A stretch of DNA of 64,000 bases from Dyella amyloliquefaciens (GCF_004296575.1 NZ_SAYT01000001.1:490906-554905), one strand, 5' to 3'. Positions 42,871-52,452 are shown, counted from the first letter of the stretch. The notes: generated by a model from the sequence alone, not told the origin. A program made the numbers and translations.

Positions 42871-43962
42871 TCACGCAAGCTTGTCGAAGAGATCGCTCTG
42901 GGCCACGAAGCTATCGGCATCGACGAAGCCGGCCAGGCCCACGCCGACCAGGCGGTATTGCGTGTCGGCGGGGCGCTCCACGCGATCGCGCAGGGCACAG
43001 GCGATCTCGGCCAGCTCGGCGGCGGAGACGGGCCGTGTAGAAGGCGTGAAGCTGCGGGTGAGCGTATGAAAATCCGACGTCTTCAACTTCAGCACCACGG
43101 TGCGGGCGATGCGCCCGTCCTGTGCTTCGCGCTGGTGCGCCGCCCAGGTTTTCTCGGCGAGGCGACAGATGTGCGGCGCCAGTTCGTCCAACGTGAGGTC
43201 GTGCGCGAAGGTGTCTTCGGCGGACACCTGCAGGGTGGGGCGATGCGGCTCGACCGGATGCTCGTCGATGCCTTGCGAGAGTTCGTGCAGTCGCTTGCCC
43301 CAGCGGCCGAAGCGTTGCTCAAGCTCCGCCGAAGAGAACGCCCGCAGGTCGCCTACCGTGGCGATGCCCAGCTCGGTCAGGCGCGCCTCCATCACCTTGC
43401 CCACGCCGGGCAGACGGCCGACAGGCAAGGGTGTCAGGAAATCCGCCACCTGATGTGGGCGTATCACGAACAACCCGTCGGGCTTGTTCCAGTCCGAGGC
43501 GATCTTGGCGAGGAACTTGTTGGGCGCCACGCCCGCCGATGCGGTGAGCTGCGTCTCTTCGCGGATTGCGGCGCGTATTGCTTCCGCCGTGGCCGTGGCG
43601 GAGGGGAGCTGCGTATAGGTGGTGGTGACGTCGAGGTAGGCCTCGTCCAGCGAGAGCGGCTCGATCAGGTCGGTGTGACGGCCGAAGATCTCGCGCACCT
43701 GCCGTGACACTGCTTTGTACCGGGTGAAATCCGGCGGCACGAAGATCGCCTGCGGACACAGCCGCTCGGCGCGCACGGCGGGCATGGCCGAACGCACACC
43801 GAACTTGCGCGCCTCGTAGCTCGCTGCGCACACCACCGAGCGCGCACCACGCCACGCCACCACCACGGGCTTGCCGCGCAACGAAGGATCGTCGCGCTGC
43901 TCCACCGATGCGTAGAACGCATCCATGTCGACGTGGATGATTTTTCGGGAGGGCGTGGGCAC
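42871..43962 (-). CDS. dinB: DNA polymerase IV (Y-family translesion polymerase)
   Basis: A 363-residue Y-family polymerase for bypass of damaged bases. Seen: IIHVDMDAFYASVEQRDDPSLRGKPVVVAW at the N terminus with the first catalytic Asp12, EPLSLDEAYLDVT with the other acidic residues, ASAGVAPNKFLAKIASDWNKPDG, LPGVGKVMEARLTELGIATVGDL (helix-hairpin-helix) and the little finger domain. Length matches E. coli DinB (351). It lies alone; I see no clear LexA site in its upstream 70 bp, which runs into an R1 repeat at 44040. Confidence 0.93.
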   Translation of the reverse strand: MPTPSRKIIHVDMDAFYASVEQRDDPSLRGKPVVVAWRGARSVVCAASYEARKFGVRSAMPAVRAERLCPQAIFVPPDFTRYKAVSRQVREIFGRHTDLIEPLSLDEAYLDVTTTYTQLPSATATAEAIRAAIREETQLTASAGVAPNKFLAKIASDWNKPDGLFVIRPHQVADFLTPLPVGRLPGVGKVMEARLTELGIATVGDLRAFSSAELEQRFGRWGKRLHELSQGIDEHPVEPHRPTLQVSAEDTFAHDLTLDELAPHICRLAEKTWAAHQREAQDGRIARTVVLKLKTSDFHTLTRSFTPSTRPVSAAELAEIACALRDRVERPADTQYRLVGVGLAGFVDADSFVAQSDLFDKLA

Positions 43963-44039
43963 GGGGTAAGGCGAAGGGGCGGCGGTGCACAGTCAACCAC
44001 GAACCCCCGCCACCTGGGTACCCACACTCATTCCTTGTA

Positions 44040-44174
44040 GTAGGAGCGCACCCAGTGCGCGATCACAAGGCCGCGCCATCGCGTGAGCCATCCCTGTGGG
44101 AGCGCACCCTGTGCGCGACACCTGACGAAGCGAAACACCGCATCGCCCAGTCGCGCACAGGGTGCGCTCCCACA
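44040..44174. repeat. R1 cluster upstream of dinB: single arm plus inverted pair
   Basis: A forward arm of the CCCAGT subtype (about 44040-44062), followed by an inverted pair of the CCCTGT subtype: TGTGGGAGCGCACCCTGTGC... (44095-44118) facing TCGCGCACAGGGTGCGCTCC... (44151-44174) around a 32-base loop. The two arms of the pair are perfectly complementary. Confidence 0.85.
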
Positions 44175-44202
44175 ATGAGAACGACAGCGGGCGGCAGCGC
44201 CG

Positions 44203-45531
44203 CTAGTGCCACTGCGTCTGCAGCGTCTCGTCCACCAATGCGTTTTCGAACGCCACGAAGCTGTCCAGGTCCAGCGTGTCCAGGCGGAAGCGCTGGGCGG
44301 CCGTGAAGAACGCCAGCAGCGACAGCACGCGCTGCGGATTCCTCGCCCAGGGTGGCACGTACACCGCACGCGTGATCAGCCCGGTTTCCAGGTACGGCGA
44401 CAACGTGATCACGTCCGTCGTGGTCACGCGACCCGCGAACAGCAGCGGCAGCATTTCCGCACGACCTTCCTGCAGGGCTTTGCGGATGAACAGGTACACG
44501 ATCATCACGCCCTGCAGGTACGCACCGTCCTTGGTGAAGCAGACGCGGCCGCGCACGTCGCCGCCGCGGAAGATGCGCGATGCGCTGCGATAGCTCTCCA
44601 CCGGCGTCTGGCCGGCCTCGAGGAAGCCGCGGAAGATCTCGATGAAATCGGCGCCGTCGAGGGCGCGCTTCACCATGATTACGCGCAGCGCGACACGGCG
44701 AAGCCGGTTGAGGTCGATCGAGCCGGTGATGATTTCCGAGAACGTGGCCAGCCCCTCCTGTGCACGCGTGGTACGCGGTGAGCCCAGGCCCAGTGACTTG
44801 AGGTAAGGCTGGTGCTTGCCGTTGAGCAGGGTGGCGGTGTGCACGAAGGCTTCGTGCTCGGTGAGCTGCGCCAGGTCCAGTTCGGAGAACAGCGCGGTGG
44901 AACGCAGGTTGATGCTCTTGCTACCCGCCGTGGCCTTGGAAGAGAGGTCGGGGTTGAGCACCACGTCCACCCGGTCCCTGTCGAAGAACGTGCCTAGGCG
45001 TTCGCGCAGGCGTTCGGCGAATTCCTCGGCGGGGATGTCGGCCGGAACGACCGGGATGGCCTCGCGGCTGATCAGGTCGTCGGTGATGGTGATGACGTCC
45101 TGCGCCGCGTCAAACGCGCTCGCGGTCTGGCTGCTATGCACGCGGTCGGGACGGCCGTACAGCGCCGTCGAGCAGCGCGTGAAGGTCTCGGTACCCACGT
45201 TCATCAGCATCTGCGCCGCGGTGAGGTAGCTCCACGCGGTCTTGAACAGCCAGTCGCCGATCGGGTGGCCGCGGTCGAGCTTGGCCATGATGGCGCGCAG
45301 CGCATCCATTTCGCCGCTGAGATCGGGATGGCGGCGCGGTGGGTCCGGCAGTTGCGGATTGCCGCGCTCGTATCCCTCCAGGAATTTCGCTTCCAGCTCC
45401 ACGGGCCAGTCGATGGCCTTCAGCACGCGAATCTTCTTGCCGACCTTTACCAGCTCGCTGTCGAGTTCGAGCAGCGGCCCCAGGGTCGGGTCGTCCTCGG
45501 GCCGGACGACTTCGCTCTCAACGATACTCAT
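44203..45531 (-). CDS. DUF1704/QEGLA-motif protein (MATCAP-type metallopeptidase family), copy 2
   Basis: A 442-residue paralogue of 3727-4998. The zinc motif is HEAFVH (residues 226-231) and the downstream QEGLATF gives Glu259. Colinear blocks such as GADFIEIF, RSASRIFRGGDV, PLLFAGRV and LSPYLETGLI (compare GADFVEVY, HSAQRVFRGVPL, HLFAGKL, LQPYFESGAI in copy 1) show the homology. Substrate unknown. It stands alone, without the small membrane protein that accompanies copy 1, and is divergent from the amino acid permease 221 bp away. The ATG at 45531 has GGAGGCGTC upstream on the minus strand. Confidence 0.85.
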   Translation of the reverse strand: MSIVESEVVRPEDDPTLGPLLELDSELVKVGKKIRVLKAIDWPVELEAKFLEGYERGNPQLPDPPRRHPDLSGEMDALRAIMAKLDRGHPIGDWLFKTAWSYLTAAQMLMNVGTETFTRCSTALYGRPDRVHSSQTASAFDAAQDVITITDDLISREAIPVVPADIPAEEFAERLRERLGTFFDRDRVDVVLNPDLSSKATAGSKSINLRSTALFSELDLAQLTEHEAFVHTATLLNGKHQPYLKSLGLGSPRTTRAQEGLATFSEIITGSIDLNRLRRVALRVIMVKRALDGADFIEIFRGFLEAGQTPVESYRSASRIFRGGDVRGRVCFTKDGAYLQGVMIVYLFIRKALQEGRAEMLPLLFAGRVTTTDVITLSPYLETGLITRAVYVPPWARNPQRVLSLLAFFTAAQRFRLDTLDLDSFVAFENALVDETLQTQWH

Positions 45532-45752
45532 GACGCCTCCTGGAAGGGGCCGACCGGTGGTCCGGCCGGCATGCAGCGACGGGGGAGACCGGAACTGTGC
45601 TCCCGCACCCTGTGATGCGCTAGCGAAGAACTACTGAAGCCGGGAGAAAAAAGGCAGCGGCGCCCGATTGTTGCAGTCACATGTCGAAGTCGATGGCGAT
45701 CTCGCGCTATCGTCGGACCTTCGTACTTGTCACCAGGATGCTGTTGCGCACC

Positions 45753-47081
45753 ATGACTGCCGAAACAAATCCCGCGTATCTGCGCCGCCTGGGCACCTGG
45801 GATGCTGCCGCCATCGTCATTGGCGGCGTGATTGGCGCGGGCATCTTCCGCAGCGCGTCCACCGTGGCCGAGCGCACCTCCTCGGGCGCGCAGACGTTGG
45901 CGCTGTGGGTCATCGGTGGCCTGCTCACCCTGGCCGGCGTGCTCTGCTACGCCGAACTGGGCGCGCGCCGGCCGCAGGCGGGTGGCGTCTATATTTATCT
46001 GCGCGAGGCGTTCGGCCAGCTGCCGGCCTTCCTGTTCGGCTGGACCATGGCGCTGATCAATTACCCCGGCAGCGTGGCGGCGGTGGCCACCACCTTCGCC
46101 GACTACTTCTGTTCGGCCATCGGCCTTCCGGCAGGATGGGTGCGGCCGGTGGGTGCGGGCGCCATCGCCTTCATCGTTGCCGTGAACTTTTTCGGCATCC
46201 GTGCCGGCTCGCGCATGCTCAACGTGTTCACCGTGCTCAAGGTCTCGGCCATCGCGCTGGTGGTGGTGGTGGGCGTGGTGCTGGCGCACGGGCAGTTCGG
46301 CAACGTGCTGGCGGCGGACCCGACCCACGCCTTGCCGCCGGGCGCGTTCCTCGGCGCATTGCTGCCGGTGCTGTTCACCTATGGCGGCTTCCATTACCTG
46401 AACGACCTGGCCGGCGAAGTGCGCGATCCGCAGAAGACCCTGCCGCGCGCGCTGGGCCTGGGCCTGGGCGGCGTGGTGGTGTGCTACGTGCTGGTGAACT
46501 TCGCCTACCTCGCCGGACTCGGCCATGCGGGACTGGCAGCCAGCCGCGCGCCGGCCGCCGACCTGATGCACGCCATGTTCGGTGACAGCGGCGCCACCGT
46601 GATCGCGATCGGCATCGCCTGTTCCACCTTCGGCTATTGCAGCATCGCCATCGCCGGCGGCGCGCGCGTGCTTCAGACCATGGGCGCCGACGGCATGCTT
46701 TTCGGCGCGGTGGGTCGCATCGACCCGCGCTGGCACGCGCCTCGCGTGGCGCTGGCTCTGCTCGGTGGCTGGGCCATCGTGCTGGTCATTTCCGGCAGCT
46801 TCGGCCAGTTGGTGGACTACACCACGGTGGGCGAGTGGTTGTCCCATGCGTTCGGCATCGCCACGCTGTTCTGGTATCGCCGCCGTTTCCGCGACGAGCC
46901 CTCGCCTTATCGCGTGCCGCTGTATCCGTTGCTGCCGGTGCTGTTCGTGGGCACGGTGCTGAGTGTCATCGTGGCCACGGCCATCCACTCGCCGAGCGAT
47001 GCAGGCATGAGCCTGGCGCTGATCGCCGTGGGCGTGCCGGTGTACTACGGCTGGCGCGCGTGGCAACGGAAGAGGGCATGA
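45753..47081 (+). CDS. Amino acid permease, APC superfamily
   Basis: A 442-residue membrane protein with about 12 hydrophobic segments. The N-terminal LGTWDAAAIVIGGVIGAGIFRSAS contains the broken first helix with the G-G-x-G-I-G-A-G-I-F motif of APC transporters; CYAELGARRPQAGGVYIYLREAFG follows and is also diagnostic. It imports or exchanges an amino acid or related compound; the substrate is not clear. The ATG at 45753 gives the family N terminus. Its stop overlaps the first possible start (47078) of the glycosidase frame by ATGA, so the two may be linked. Confidence 0.88.
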   Translation: MTAETNPAYLRRLGTWDAAAIVIGGVIGAGIFRSASTVAERTSSGAQTLALWVIGGLLTLAGVLCYAELGARRPQAGGVYIYLREAFGQLPAFLFGWTMALINYPGSVAAVATTFADYFCSAIGLPAGWVRPVGAGAIAFIVAVNFFGIRAGSRMLNVFTVLKVSAIALVVVVGVVLAHGQFGNVLAADPTHALPPGAFLGALLPVLFTYGGFHYLNDLAGEVRDPQKTLPRALGLGLGGVVVCYVLVNFAYLAGLGHAGLAASRAPAADLMHAMFGDSGATVIAIGIACSTFGYCSIAIAGGARVLQTMGADGMLFGAVGRIDPRWHAPRVALALLGGWAIVLVISGSFGQLVDYTTVGEWLSHAFGIATLFWYRRRFRDEPSPYRVPLYPLLPVLFVGTVLSVIVATAIHSPSDAGMSLALIAVGVPVYYGWRAWQRKRA

Positions 47082-47170
47082 TCTTGCGTCGTATGCCGTC
47101 GCCTCGTTCAGCAAGGCAGCCTTCAGACGAGACAGGCATACTGCCGCGACTTCTCCGCACCGAGTTGCCG

Positions 47171-49360
47171 ATGAGACGGATCGCCCCACTAGCCGTGTGT
47201 TGCCTGCTGGCCCTTGCGGGTTGCCAGAAGGCTGCCGATACGGACCGGGCCGACCTCAGTCGCGTCGCCGCCACGCCGCTGCCCACGACCGCCAAGGCCC
47301 CTGCGACCACCGCGCCGACCACGCAGACCGCGCTCGATCACGTGGACCGCGACGGCGCGCCGATCACCGTGGCCGGCATGTCGTTGCAGCGCTATGTGTT
47401 CCAGCCCTCGCCACAGCCGCAGCTCACCGTATCGCTCGACAAGGGCGAGTGGGACTGGTCCAAGGAAGGTTCGCTGCATGTGGACATGCAGAACGCCATG
47501 CCGTGGGCCATCACGCTCACCGTCGACATCGACGGCGCCAAGGAAGGGCAGCACCTGCACGCGACGGTCGGCATCCCGGCCGGTCCGCCGCAGACCCTGA
47601 TCATTCCGCTGCATGCCGCCTCGCCGAGGGCAATGGGCATGCAGGCCGGTCCGCCGATGCCCTACGTGGCGGGCGGCAAGCGCATCTATGTGGCCACCAC
47701 GGTGGAAGGTTCGCTCGATCTCGCCCATGTGAAGGCGGTGCGACTCGGCATGCCTGCACCCACGGCGGCGCAGACCGTGCTGTTCGGCAAGCTCGACACC
47801 TCGCGTGGCGACCATGACCTGCGCGACGCCTATACCGGCATCGTCGACGCCTGGGGCCAGTACACGCGCGGCCAGTGGCCGGGCAAGGTCGATTCCGACG
47901 ACGCGCTTCGTGGCGTGCGACACAAGGGCAAGCCCGTCCCGGTCGGCCCGGCCGTCGCGCACAAGGGCTTCGACCGCTTCGGTGGCCGCACCGACGTGCC
48001 TGCCTTCAAGGCCAGTGGCTGGTTCCGCGCCGAGCAGCGCGACGGCCGCTGGCATCTGGTGACGCCCGAAGGCCATGCCTTCTTCTCGCTGGGCGTGAAC
48101 GTGGTCGATGACGACGGTGGCCGCACCTACATCGAAGGCCGCGAGTTCATGTTCAAGGACCTGCCGCGCAACAGCGGCCGCTGGGCGCCGTTCTTCGGCA
48201 CCCAGGGCAAGCCGTCCGGCGACCAGTCGGCATCGGCAGGCATCGGCTACAACCATGGCCGCTGGTTCGACTATTACTCGGCCAACCTGTTCCTGGCCGA
48301 CGGCCATCATTGGCGCGAGGCCTGGCGTTCGCGCACGGTGGACCGCCTGGAGCACTGGGGCTTCAACACGCTGGGCAACTGGAGCGACGACGCGCTGACG
48401 CAGACGCACCACCTGGCGTACACGCGCTCGGTCAACATCGCCGGCGTGTTCGGCAATGTCTCCAGTGGCTACGACTACTGGGGCCGCATGCCCGATCCGT
48501 TCGATCCGCGCTTCGCCCAGGCGGCCGACGCGGCGGCGGCGCAGGCCACCAAGGAAGTGCGCGACGACCCGTGGCTGCTGGGTTACTTCGCCGACAACGA
48601 GCTGGCGTGGGCCGGGCAGGGGCCGCAGGGTCGCTGGGGCCTCGCGCAGGGTACGCTGCGTGGCGAGGCGCGCAGTCCGGCCAAGCAGGCCTTCATCGAG
48701 GTGCTGAAGAAGAAGTACGGCACGCCGGCGAAGCTCGCCGCGGCCTGGGGCATCACGCTGGATTCGTGGGACGCGCTGCAGGCGACCAACTACGCCGCGC
48801 CCGATCCGAACGAAGCACACCCTGCCATTGCCGACGATTACAGTGCATGGCTGCGCCAGTACGCGGACCAGTACTTCCGCACCGTCGCGCAGGCCATCCA
48901 CAAGCACGACCCGCATCACCTGTTCCTCGGCGGCCGCTTCGCCGTGCACACCCCCGAAGCCGTGGCCTCCTGCGCGCAGTATTGCGACGTGGTGAGCTTC
49001 AACGCTTACGCCGACGTGCCCGAGCACGCCTTCGACGCAGCCGCCTTCGCCAAGCTGGGCAAGCCCGCGCTGATCACCGAATTCCACTTTGGCTCCGACG
49101 ACCGCGGCCCGTTCGCCAAGGGCGTGGTGCCGGTATGGAACGAGCAGCAGCGCGGCGAAGCGTATGCGCGCTACGTGGCAGCCGCGGCGGCCGACCCGGT
49201 CATCGTGGGCGTGCACTGGTTCCAGTACGTGGACCAACCGATCACCGGGCGCCTGCTCGATGGCGAGAACGCGCATATCGGCCTGGTCGCGATCACCGAC
49301 AAGCCGTTCAAGAGCTTCGTCGACGCGGTACGCGAGGCGAACCGCAACACGGGTTACTGA
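47171..49360 (+). CDS. Agarase-like glycoside hydrolase lipoprotein (GH-A clan, GH50-like)
   Basis: A 729-residue lipoprotein: MRRIAPLAVCCLLALAGCQKAAD with lipobox LAGC. Residues about 50-250 look like an agarase-type carbohydrate-binding domain (QLTVSLDKGEWDWSKEGSLHVDMQN). From about 270 there is a TIM-barrel glycosidase: GRWHLVTPEGHAFFSLGVNVV, GYFADNELAW with the probable acid/base Glu477, and LITEFHFGSDDRG with the probable nucleophile Glu637. The pattern resembles beta-agarase-like enzymes, but the true glycan is unknown. An alternative start at 47078 overlaps the permease stop and would add 31 residues before the lipoprotein signal, so I prefer 47171. Confidence 0.8.
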   Translation: MRRIAPLAVCCLLALAGCQKAADTDRADLSRVAATPLPTTAKAPATTAPTTQTALDHVDRDGAPITVAGMSLQRYVFQPSPQPQLTVSLDKGEWDWSKEGSLHVDMQNAMPWAITLTVDIDGAKEGQHLHATVGIPAGPPQTLIIPLHAASPRAMGMQAGPPMPYVAGGKRIYVATTVEGSLDLAHVKAVRLGMPAPTAAQTVLFGKLDTSRGDHDLRDAYTGIVDAWGQYTRGQWPGKVDSDDALRGVRHKGKPVPVGPAVAHKGFDRFGGRTDVPAFKASGWFRAEQRDGRWHLVTPEGHAFFSLGVNVVDDDGGRTYIEGREFMFKDLPRNSGRWAPFFGTQGKPSGDQSASAGIGYNHGRWFDYYSANLFLADGHHWREAWRSRTVDRLEHWGFNTLGNWSDDALTQTHHLAYTRSVNIAGVFGNVSSGYDYWGRMPDPFDPRFAQAADAAAAQATKEVRDDPWLLGYFADNELAWAGQGPQGRWGLAQGTLRGEARSPAKQAFIEVLKKKYGTPAKLAAAWGITLDSWDALQATNYAAPDPNEAHPAIADDYSAWLRQYADQYFRTVAQAIHKHDPHHLFLGGRFAVHTPEAVASCAQYCDVVSFNAYADVPEHAFDAAAFAKLGKPALITEFHFGSDDRGPFAKGVVPVWNEQQRGEAYARYVAAAAADPVIVGVHWFQYVDQPITGRLLDGENAHIGLVAITDKPFKSFVDAVREANRNTGY

Positions 49361-49390
49361 CGACCGTCTTCCGTGACGCGGGCTGTTACT

Positions 49391-49919
49391 CCCTCTCCCT
49401 TCGGGAGAGGGTTGGGGAGAGGGTGCGGTTCTCGCCGCGGGCCTCAACGCTGTCGTATGGATCGGGGCCCGGAGCCCCGTGATTTTCGTCTTCGGCAGTT
49501 ACGCTGCCGCCAGCTTGCTCGCCTGCCGCGGGCTTCCGAGCCGCTGCCGCGGCCCGGGTCACTTTCTCTTGCTTGCCCAAGTCCCACAGGGATTAGCTTC
49601 GCGTCAGAAAGTAACCAAAGAGAACGGCACCCCGCGTGGCGCTGTCTGGGCCTTCGGCCCAGCCAGTCCGTGAGGGGCGACCGGGCTTTTCGACCGGGCT
49701 CCTGCCCGGACGAAAAGTGCCCGACGTCCTGTCGGGCACCCCTGCGGGGCCTGATCGTCCACCCCTCACCGCCACACAGGGGAGGTTTGTAGGCTCGTGC
49801 CGCTGCGCGGCACATCGCGTTGAAGAGTGCTGCTGCTCGTTGTGGGAGCGCACCCTGTGCGCGACACCTACGGAGCGAGGCATCCCGCACCCCCGTCGCG
49901 CACAGGGTGCGCTCCCACA
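49391..49919. repeat. Intergenic repeat cluster 3 (R2, R5, R4, R1 pair)
   Basis: It fills the 580-bp gap between the glycosidase and the M1 aminopeptidase. In order: an R2 palindrome (49391-49428), an R3-related CACTTTCTCTTGCTTGCC stretch (about 49502-49620) split by an R5 unit (49582-49606), an R4 unit (about 49630-49822) with GTGCCCGACGTCCTGTCGGGCAC and GGGGAGGTTTGTAGGCTCG, and a perfect R1 inverted pair of the CCCTGT subtype (49841-49864 with 49896-49919). 49502-49822 is present again in inverted orientation at 52920-53217. Confidence 0.85.
49582..49606 (+). repeat. R5 25-bp unit inside the R4-associated repeat
   Basis: Copy beginning TCCCACAGGGATTAGC. It interrupts CTTGCTTGCCCAA and GAAAGTAACCAAAG; the inverted sister copy at 52920-53217 reads straight through this site as CTTGCTCAAAGAAAAGTAACC. 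Confidence 0.7.
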
Positions 49920-49940
49920 GTAAAGAAAGAGAGGGCGCCC

Positions 49941-51677
49941 TTACTTCGCCGCCTTCGCCTTCTTCGCCGCCTGTTCCTTCTTCCACTGCTGGTATTCGTT
50001 GAAGTGCGGCATGTCACGCAGCACCTTGGTGTGCGGATCGATGATCACCAGCGTGCCTGCCGGTGCATCCACGCTGCCATTGCCGTCGGTCATCGGCAGC
50101 GTCACCACCTTGTCGCCCACCTGCACTTCCACCGGCATCGGGAACGGCTTGTCGTGCGGTACCTGCCAGTGCAGGCGCAGCGTGTTGCCGTCTTGGTGCG
50201 TCTCCAGCTTCGGCAACGCGGACTCGTACAGGTACACGTCGAAGAACCAGCGCATGTCGCGACCGGTTACCTGGTTCACGATGTCGATGTACTCGCGCGT
50301 GCTGGAGTAGTGCGGGGTGAAGTTGCCCGGCTTCGGGTCCGGACGGCCGTATACCAGTCGGCGCGTGCTGTCGAAAAACGCCTGGTCGCCGATCAGCTGG
50401 CGCAGCGTGTGCAACATCAGCGAGCCCTTGTAGTAGATGTCGTTGCCCGGGCCGTGATCGGCGTCGTACACCTCGTGCTCGAACTGGCTACGGCCGGCCA
50501 CGATCGGGTAGGCGTTGCGCACCATCGAACGCTCGTCCTGCAGCATCGAGAAGTACGGCATGTCGCCGTAGAGGTACTGGCCGTACAGCGGCTGCATGTA
50601 GGTGCCGAAGCCCTCATGGATCCACATGTCGTCCCAGTCGGCATTGGTCACCTGGTTGCCGAACCACTCGTGCGAGAACTCATGCTGCAGCAGCCAGTCG
50701 AAGCCGTACTGGCTGCGCGCGTAGCCGTTGCCGTAGGCGTTGATGGTCTGGTGTTCCATGCCCAGGTGCGGGGTTTCCACCACGCCCATCTTTTCATCGC
50801 CGAACGGGTAGGGGCCGATCTCCTGCTCGAAGAAGTCCAGCATGCGCGGGAACTCGCTGAACAGCTGCTTGGCCTGCGCCTCATGGCCGCGCAGGTACCA
50901 CATCTGCATCGGAATCGTGTTGCCGTAGCGGCTGTGGTAATCGCCCTTCACCACGTCAAACGGACCGATGTTGATCGAGATCGCATACGTGGTCGGGTGC
51001 TTCGCGCGCCAGTGGTAGGTGTGCGTGGCGCCATGCTCCTTGATGTCCACCAGCACGCCGTTGCCCGGCGCTGCGAGCGACTTCGGTACGGTGACATAGG
51101 TGTCCACCAGGTCCGGCTTGCCCATCGGGTGGTCGATGCACGGCCAGAACAGGTCGCAGCCTTCGCCCTCCACCGCACTGGCGATCCACGGCTGGCCGTC
51201 CTCGGTCTTGGACCACACGAAGCCACCGTCCCACGGCGCCTTCTTCGCCACGTGCGGCTTGCCGCCGTAGTGGATCTCCACCGTGGTCTTGCCGCCCTTG
51301 GCCAGCGGCTTGGGCAGATGGATGCTCAGGCGGCCATCGGGATTGCTCCACTGGTCCGCCGCCAGCACCTTGCCGTCCACCGACACGCGGCTGATCGCGT
51401 AGTTGTGGTCCAGGTCGAGCAGCAGCGTGTCGGTCGCTTCGCGCGCGCTGAAGGTGAGCTTGGCGGCCACATCCAGGCTCTGCTGTTCGATATCGACGCC
51501 GAAATGCAGCTCCGCATGATCGAAGTGCAGCCGTGCCTGCTCCGCCGGCATGGTGCCGCCGGAACGTACCGTCTGCTCACTGAGCGGTGGCTGCGTGGCG
51601 GGCTTGGCGTCCTCGGCATGGGCGAAGGAAGCAAGCGCGGCGCACAGGGCGAGGGAGAGCAGGCGCGGTGTCGACAT
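49941..51677 (-). CDS. M1-family metallo-aminopeptidase, exported
   Basis: A 578-residue zinc peptidase of family M1. Signal peptide: MSTPRLLSLALCAALASFAHAED. Zinc site: HEFSHEWFGN (His332, Glu333, His336) and WIHEGFGTY (Glu355), the classical HExxH-18-E spacing. The substrate N terminus-binding motif is LGMEHQT, a variant of the usual G-x-M-E-N. It probably trims peptides in the periplasm or outside. It lacks the large C-terminal helical domain of PepN, so it is the shorter, leukotriene-hydrolase-like form; the C terminus ends in a Lys/Ala-rich tail (KKEQAAKKAKAAK). The start at 51677 is fixed by the signal peptide. It lies between inverted R4 repeats. Confidence 0.9.
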   Translation of the reverse strand: MSTPRLLSLALCAALASFAHAEDAKPATQPPLSEQTVRSGGTMPAEQARLHFDHAELHFGVDIEQQSLDVAAKLTFSAREATDTLLLDLDHNYAISRVSVDGKVLAADQWSNPDGRLSIHLPKPLAKGGKTTVEIHYGGKPHVAKKAPWDGGFVWSKTEDGQPWIASAVEGEGCDLFWPCIDHPMGKPDLVDTYVTVPKSLAAPGNGVLVDIKEHGATHTYHWRAKHPTTYAISINIGPFDVVKGDYHSRYGNTIPMQMWYLRGHEAQAKQLFSEFPRMLDFFEQEIGPYPFGDEKMGVVETPHLGMEHQTINAYGNGYARSQYGFDWLLQHEFSHEWFGNQVTNADWDDMWIHEGFGTYMQPLYGQYLYGDMPYFSMLQDERSMVRNAYPIVAGRSQFEHEVYDADHGPGNDIYYKGSLMLHTLRQLIGDQAFFDSTRRLVYGRPDPKPGNFTPHYSSTREYIDIVNQVTGRDMRWFFDVYLYESALPKLETHQDGNTLRLHWQVPHDKPFPMPVEVQVGDKVVTLPMTDGNGSVDAPAGTLVIIDPHTKVLRDMPHFNEYQQWKKEQAAKKAKAAK

Positions 51678-51828
51678 GGACGATCCCCTGGTTTTGGTCA
51701 AACCCGCAGGATGACAGCCCGGACGCGCGGGCGGCATCGCCGAAAGTCATGGGTCAGCTTCGCGCGAGCTTGTGGCCGGCCGCTCGCGGCGCGCATGCTT
51801 GGTCCGCCCCGTGGACGAGGGATGGCTC

Positions 51829-52428
51829 ATGGACCTGCTGCAGAACCTGGCGTTGGCGGGCGGCCTGTCCTGGGCCAGCGGCTTCCGCCTCTACGCCACC
51901 GTCTTCATCGCCGGCCTGCTGGCGCGACTGGGCTACGTGCACCTGCCCGATGGCCTGAGCATGCTCACCGACACCTGGGTGCTGGTGACCTCAGGCGTGC
52001 TGGCGGTCGGCGAGTTCGTGGCCGACAAGGTGCCCGCGTTCGACAGCGTGTGGGACGCGATCCACACCTTCGTCCGCGTTCCCGCTGGCGCGTTGCTGGC
52101 GTGGGGCGTGTTTCGCGACTCCGGGGCGGGCGCGCAGTTCGCGGCGGCGCTGCTGGGGGGCGCGATTACCTCGGGCACCCATCTGGCGAAGACCGGTGGC
52201 CGTGCGCTGATCAACACCTCACCCGAGCCCTTCAGCAACTGGGGCGCCAGCGCGGGCGAGGACATCTCCTGGCTGGGTGGCATGTATCTGATGTGGCAGC
52301 ACCCGGCGGTCTTCCTGGTGCTGCTGGGGATCTTCGTGTTGTTCCTGGTGTGGTTGGTGCCGAAGATCCTGAGAGGGTTGAGGGCGCTGGCGCGCAGGTT
52401 GCGAGGGGAGCGGGTGTCCCGCGCGTAG
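51829..52428 (+). CDS. DUF4126 domain membrane protein
   Basis: A 199-residue membrane protein with about five hydrophobic segments. MDLLQNLALAGGLSWASGFRLYATVFIAGLLARLG at the N terminus and LVTSGVLAVGEFVADKVPAFDSVWDAIHTFVRVPAGALLAW match DUF4126, a family of unknown function. GAGAQFAAALLGGAITSGTHLAKTGGRALINTSPEPFSNW follows. The ATG at 51829 has a GAGGGATGG sequence upstream. It is divergent from the M1 aminopeptidase, and the C terminus runs close to repeat cluster 4. Confidence 0.85.
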   Translation: MDLLQNLALAGGLSWASGFRLYATVFIAGLLARLGYVHLPDGLSMLTDTWVLVTSGVLAVGEFVADKVPAFDSVWDAIHTFVRVPAGALLAWGVFRDSGAGAQFAAALLGGAITSGTHLAKTGGRALINTSPEPFSNWGASAGEDISWLGGMYLMWQHPAVFLVLLGIFVLFLVWLVPKILRGLRALARRLRGERVSRA

Positions 52429-52452
52429 CGGCGGGGTTCCTATGCTGTTACT

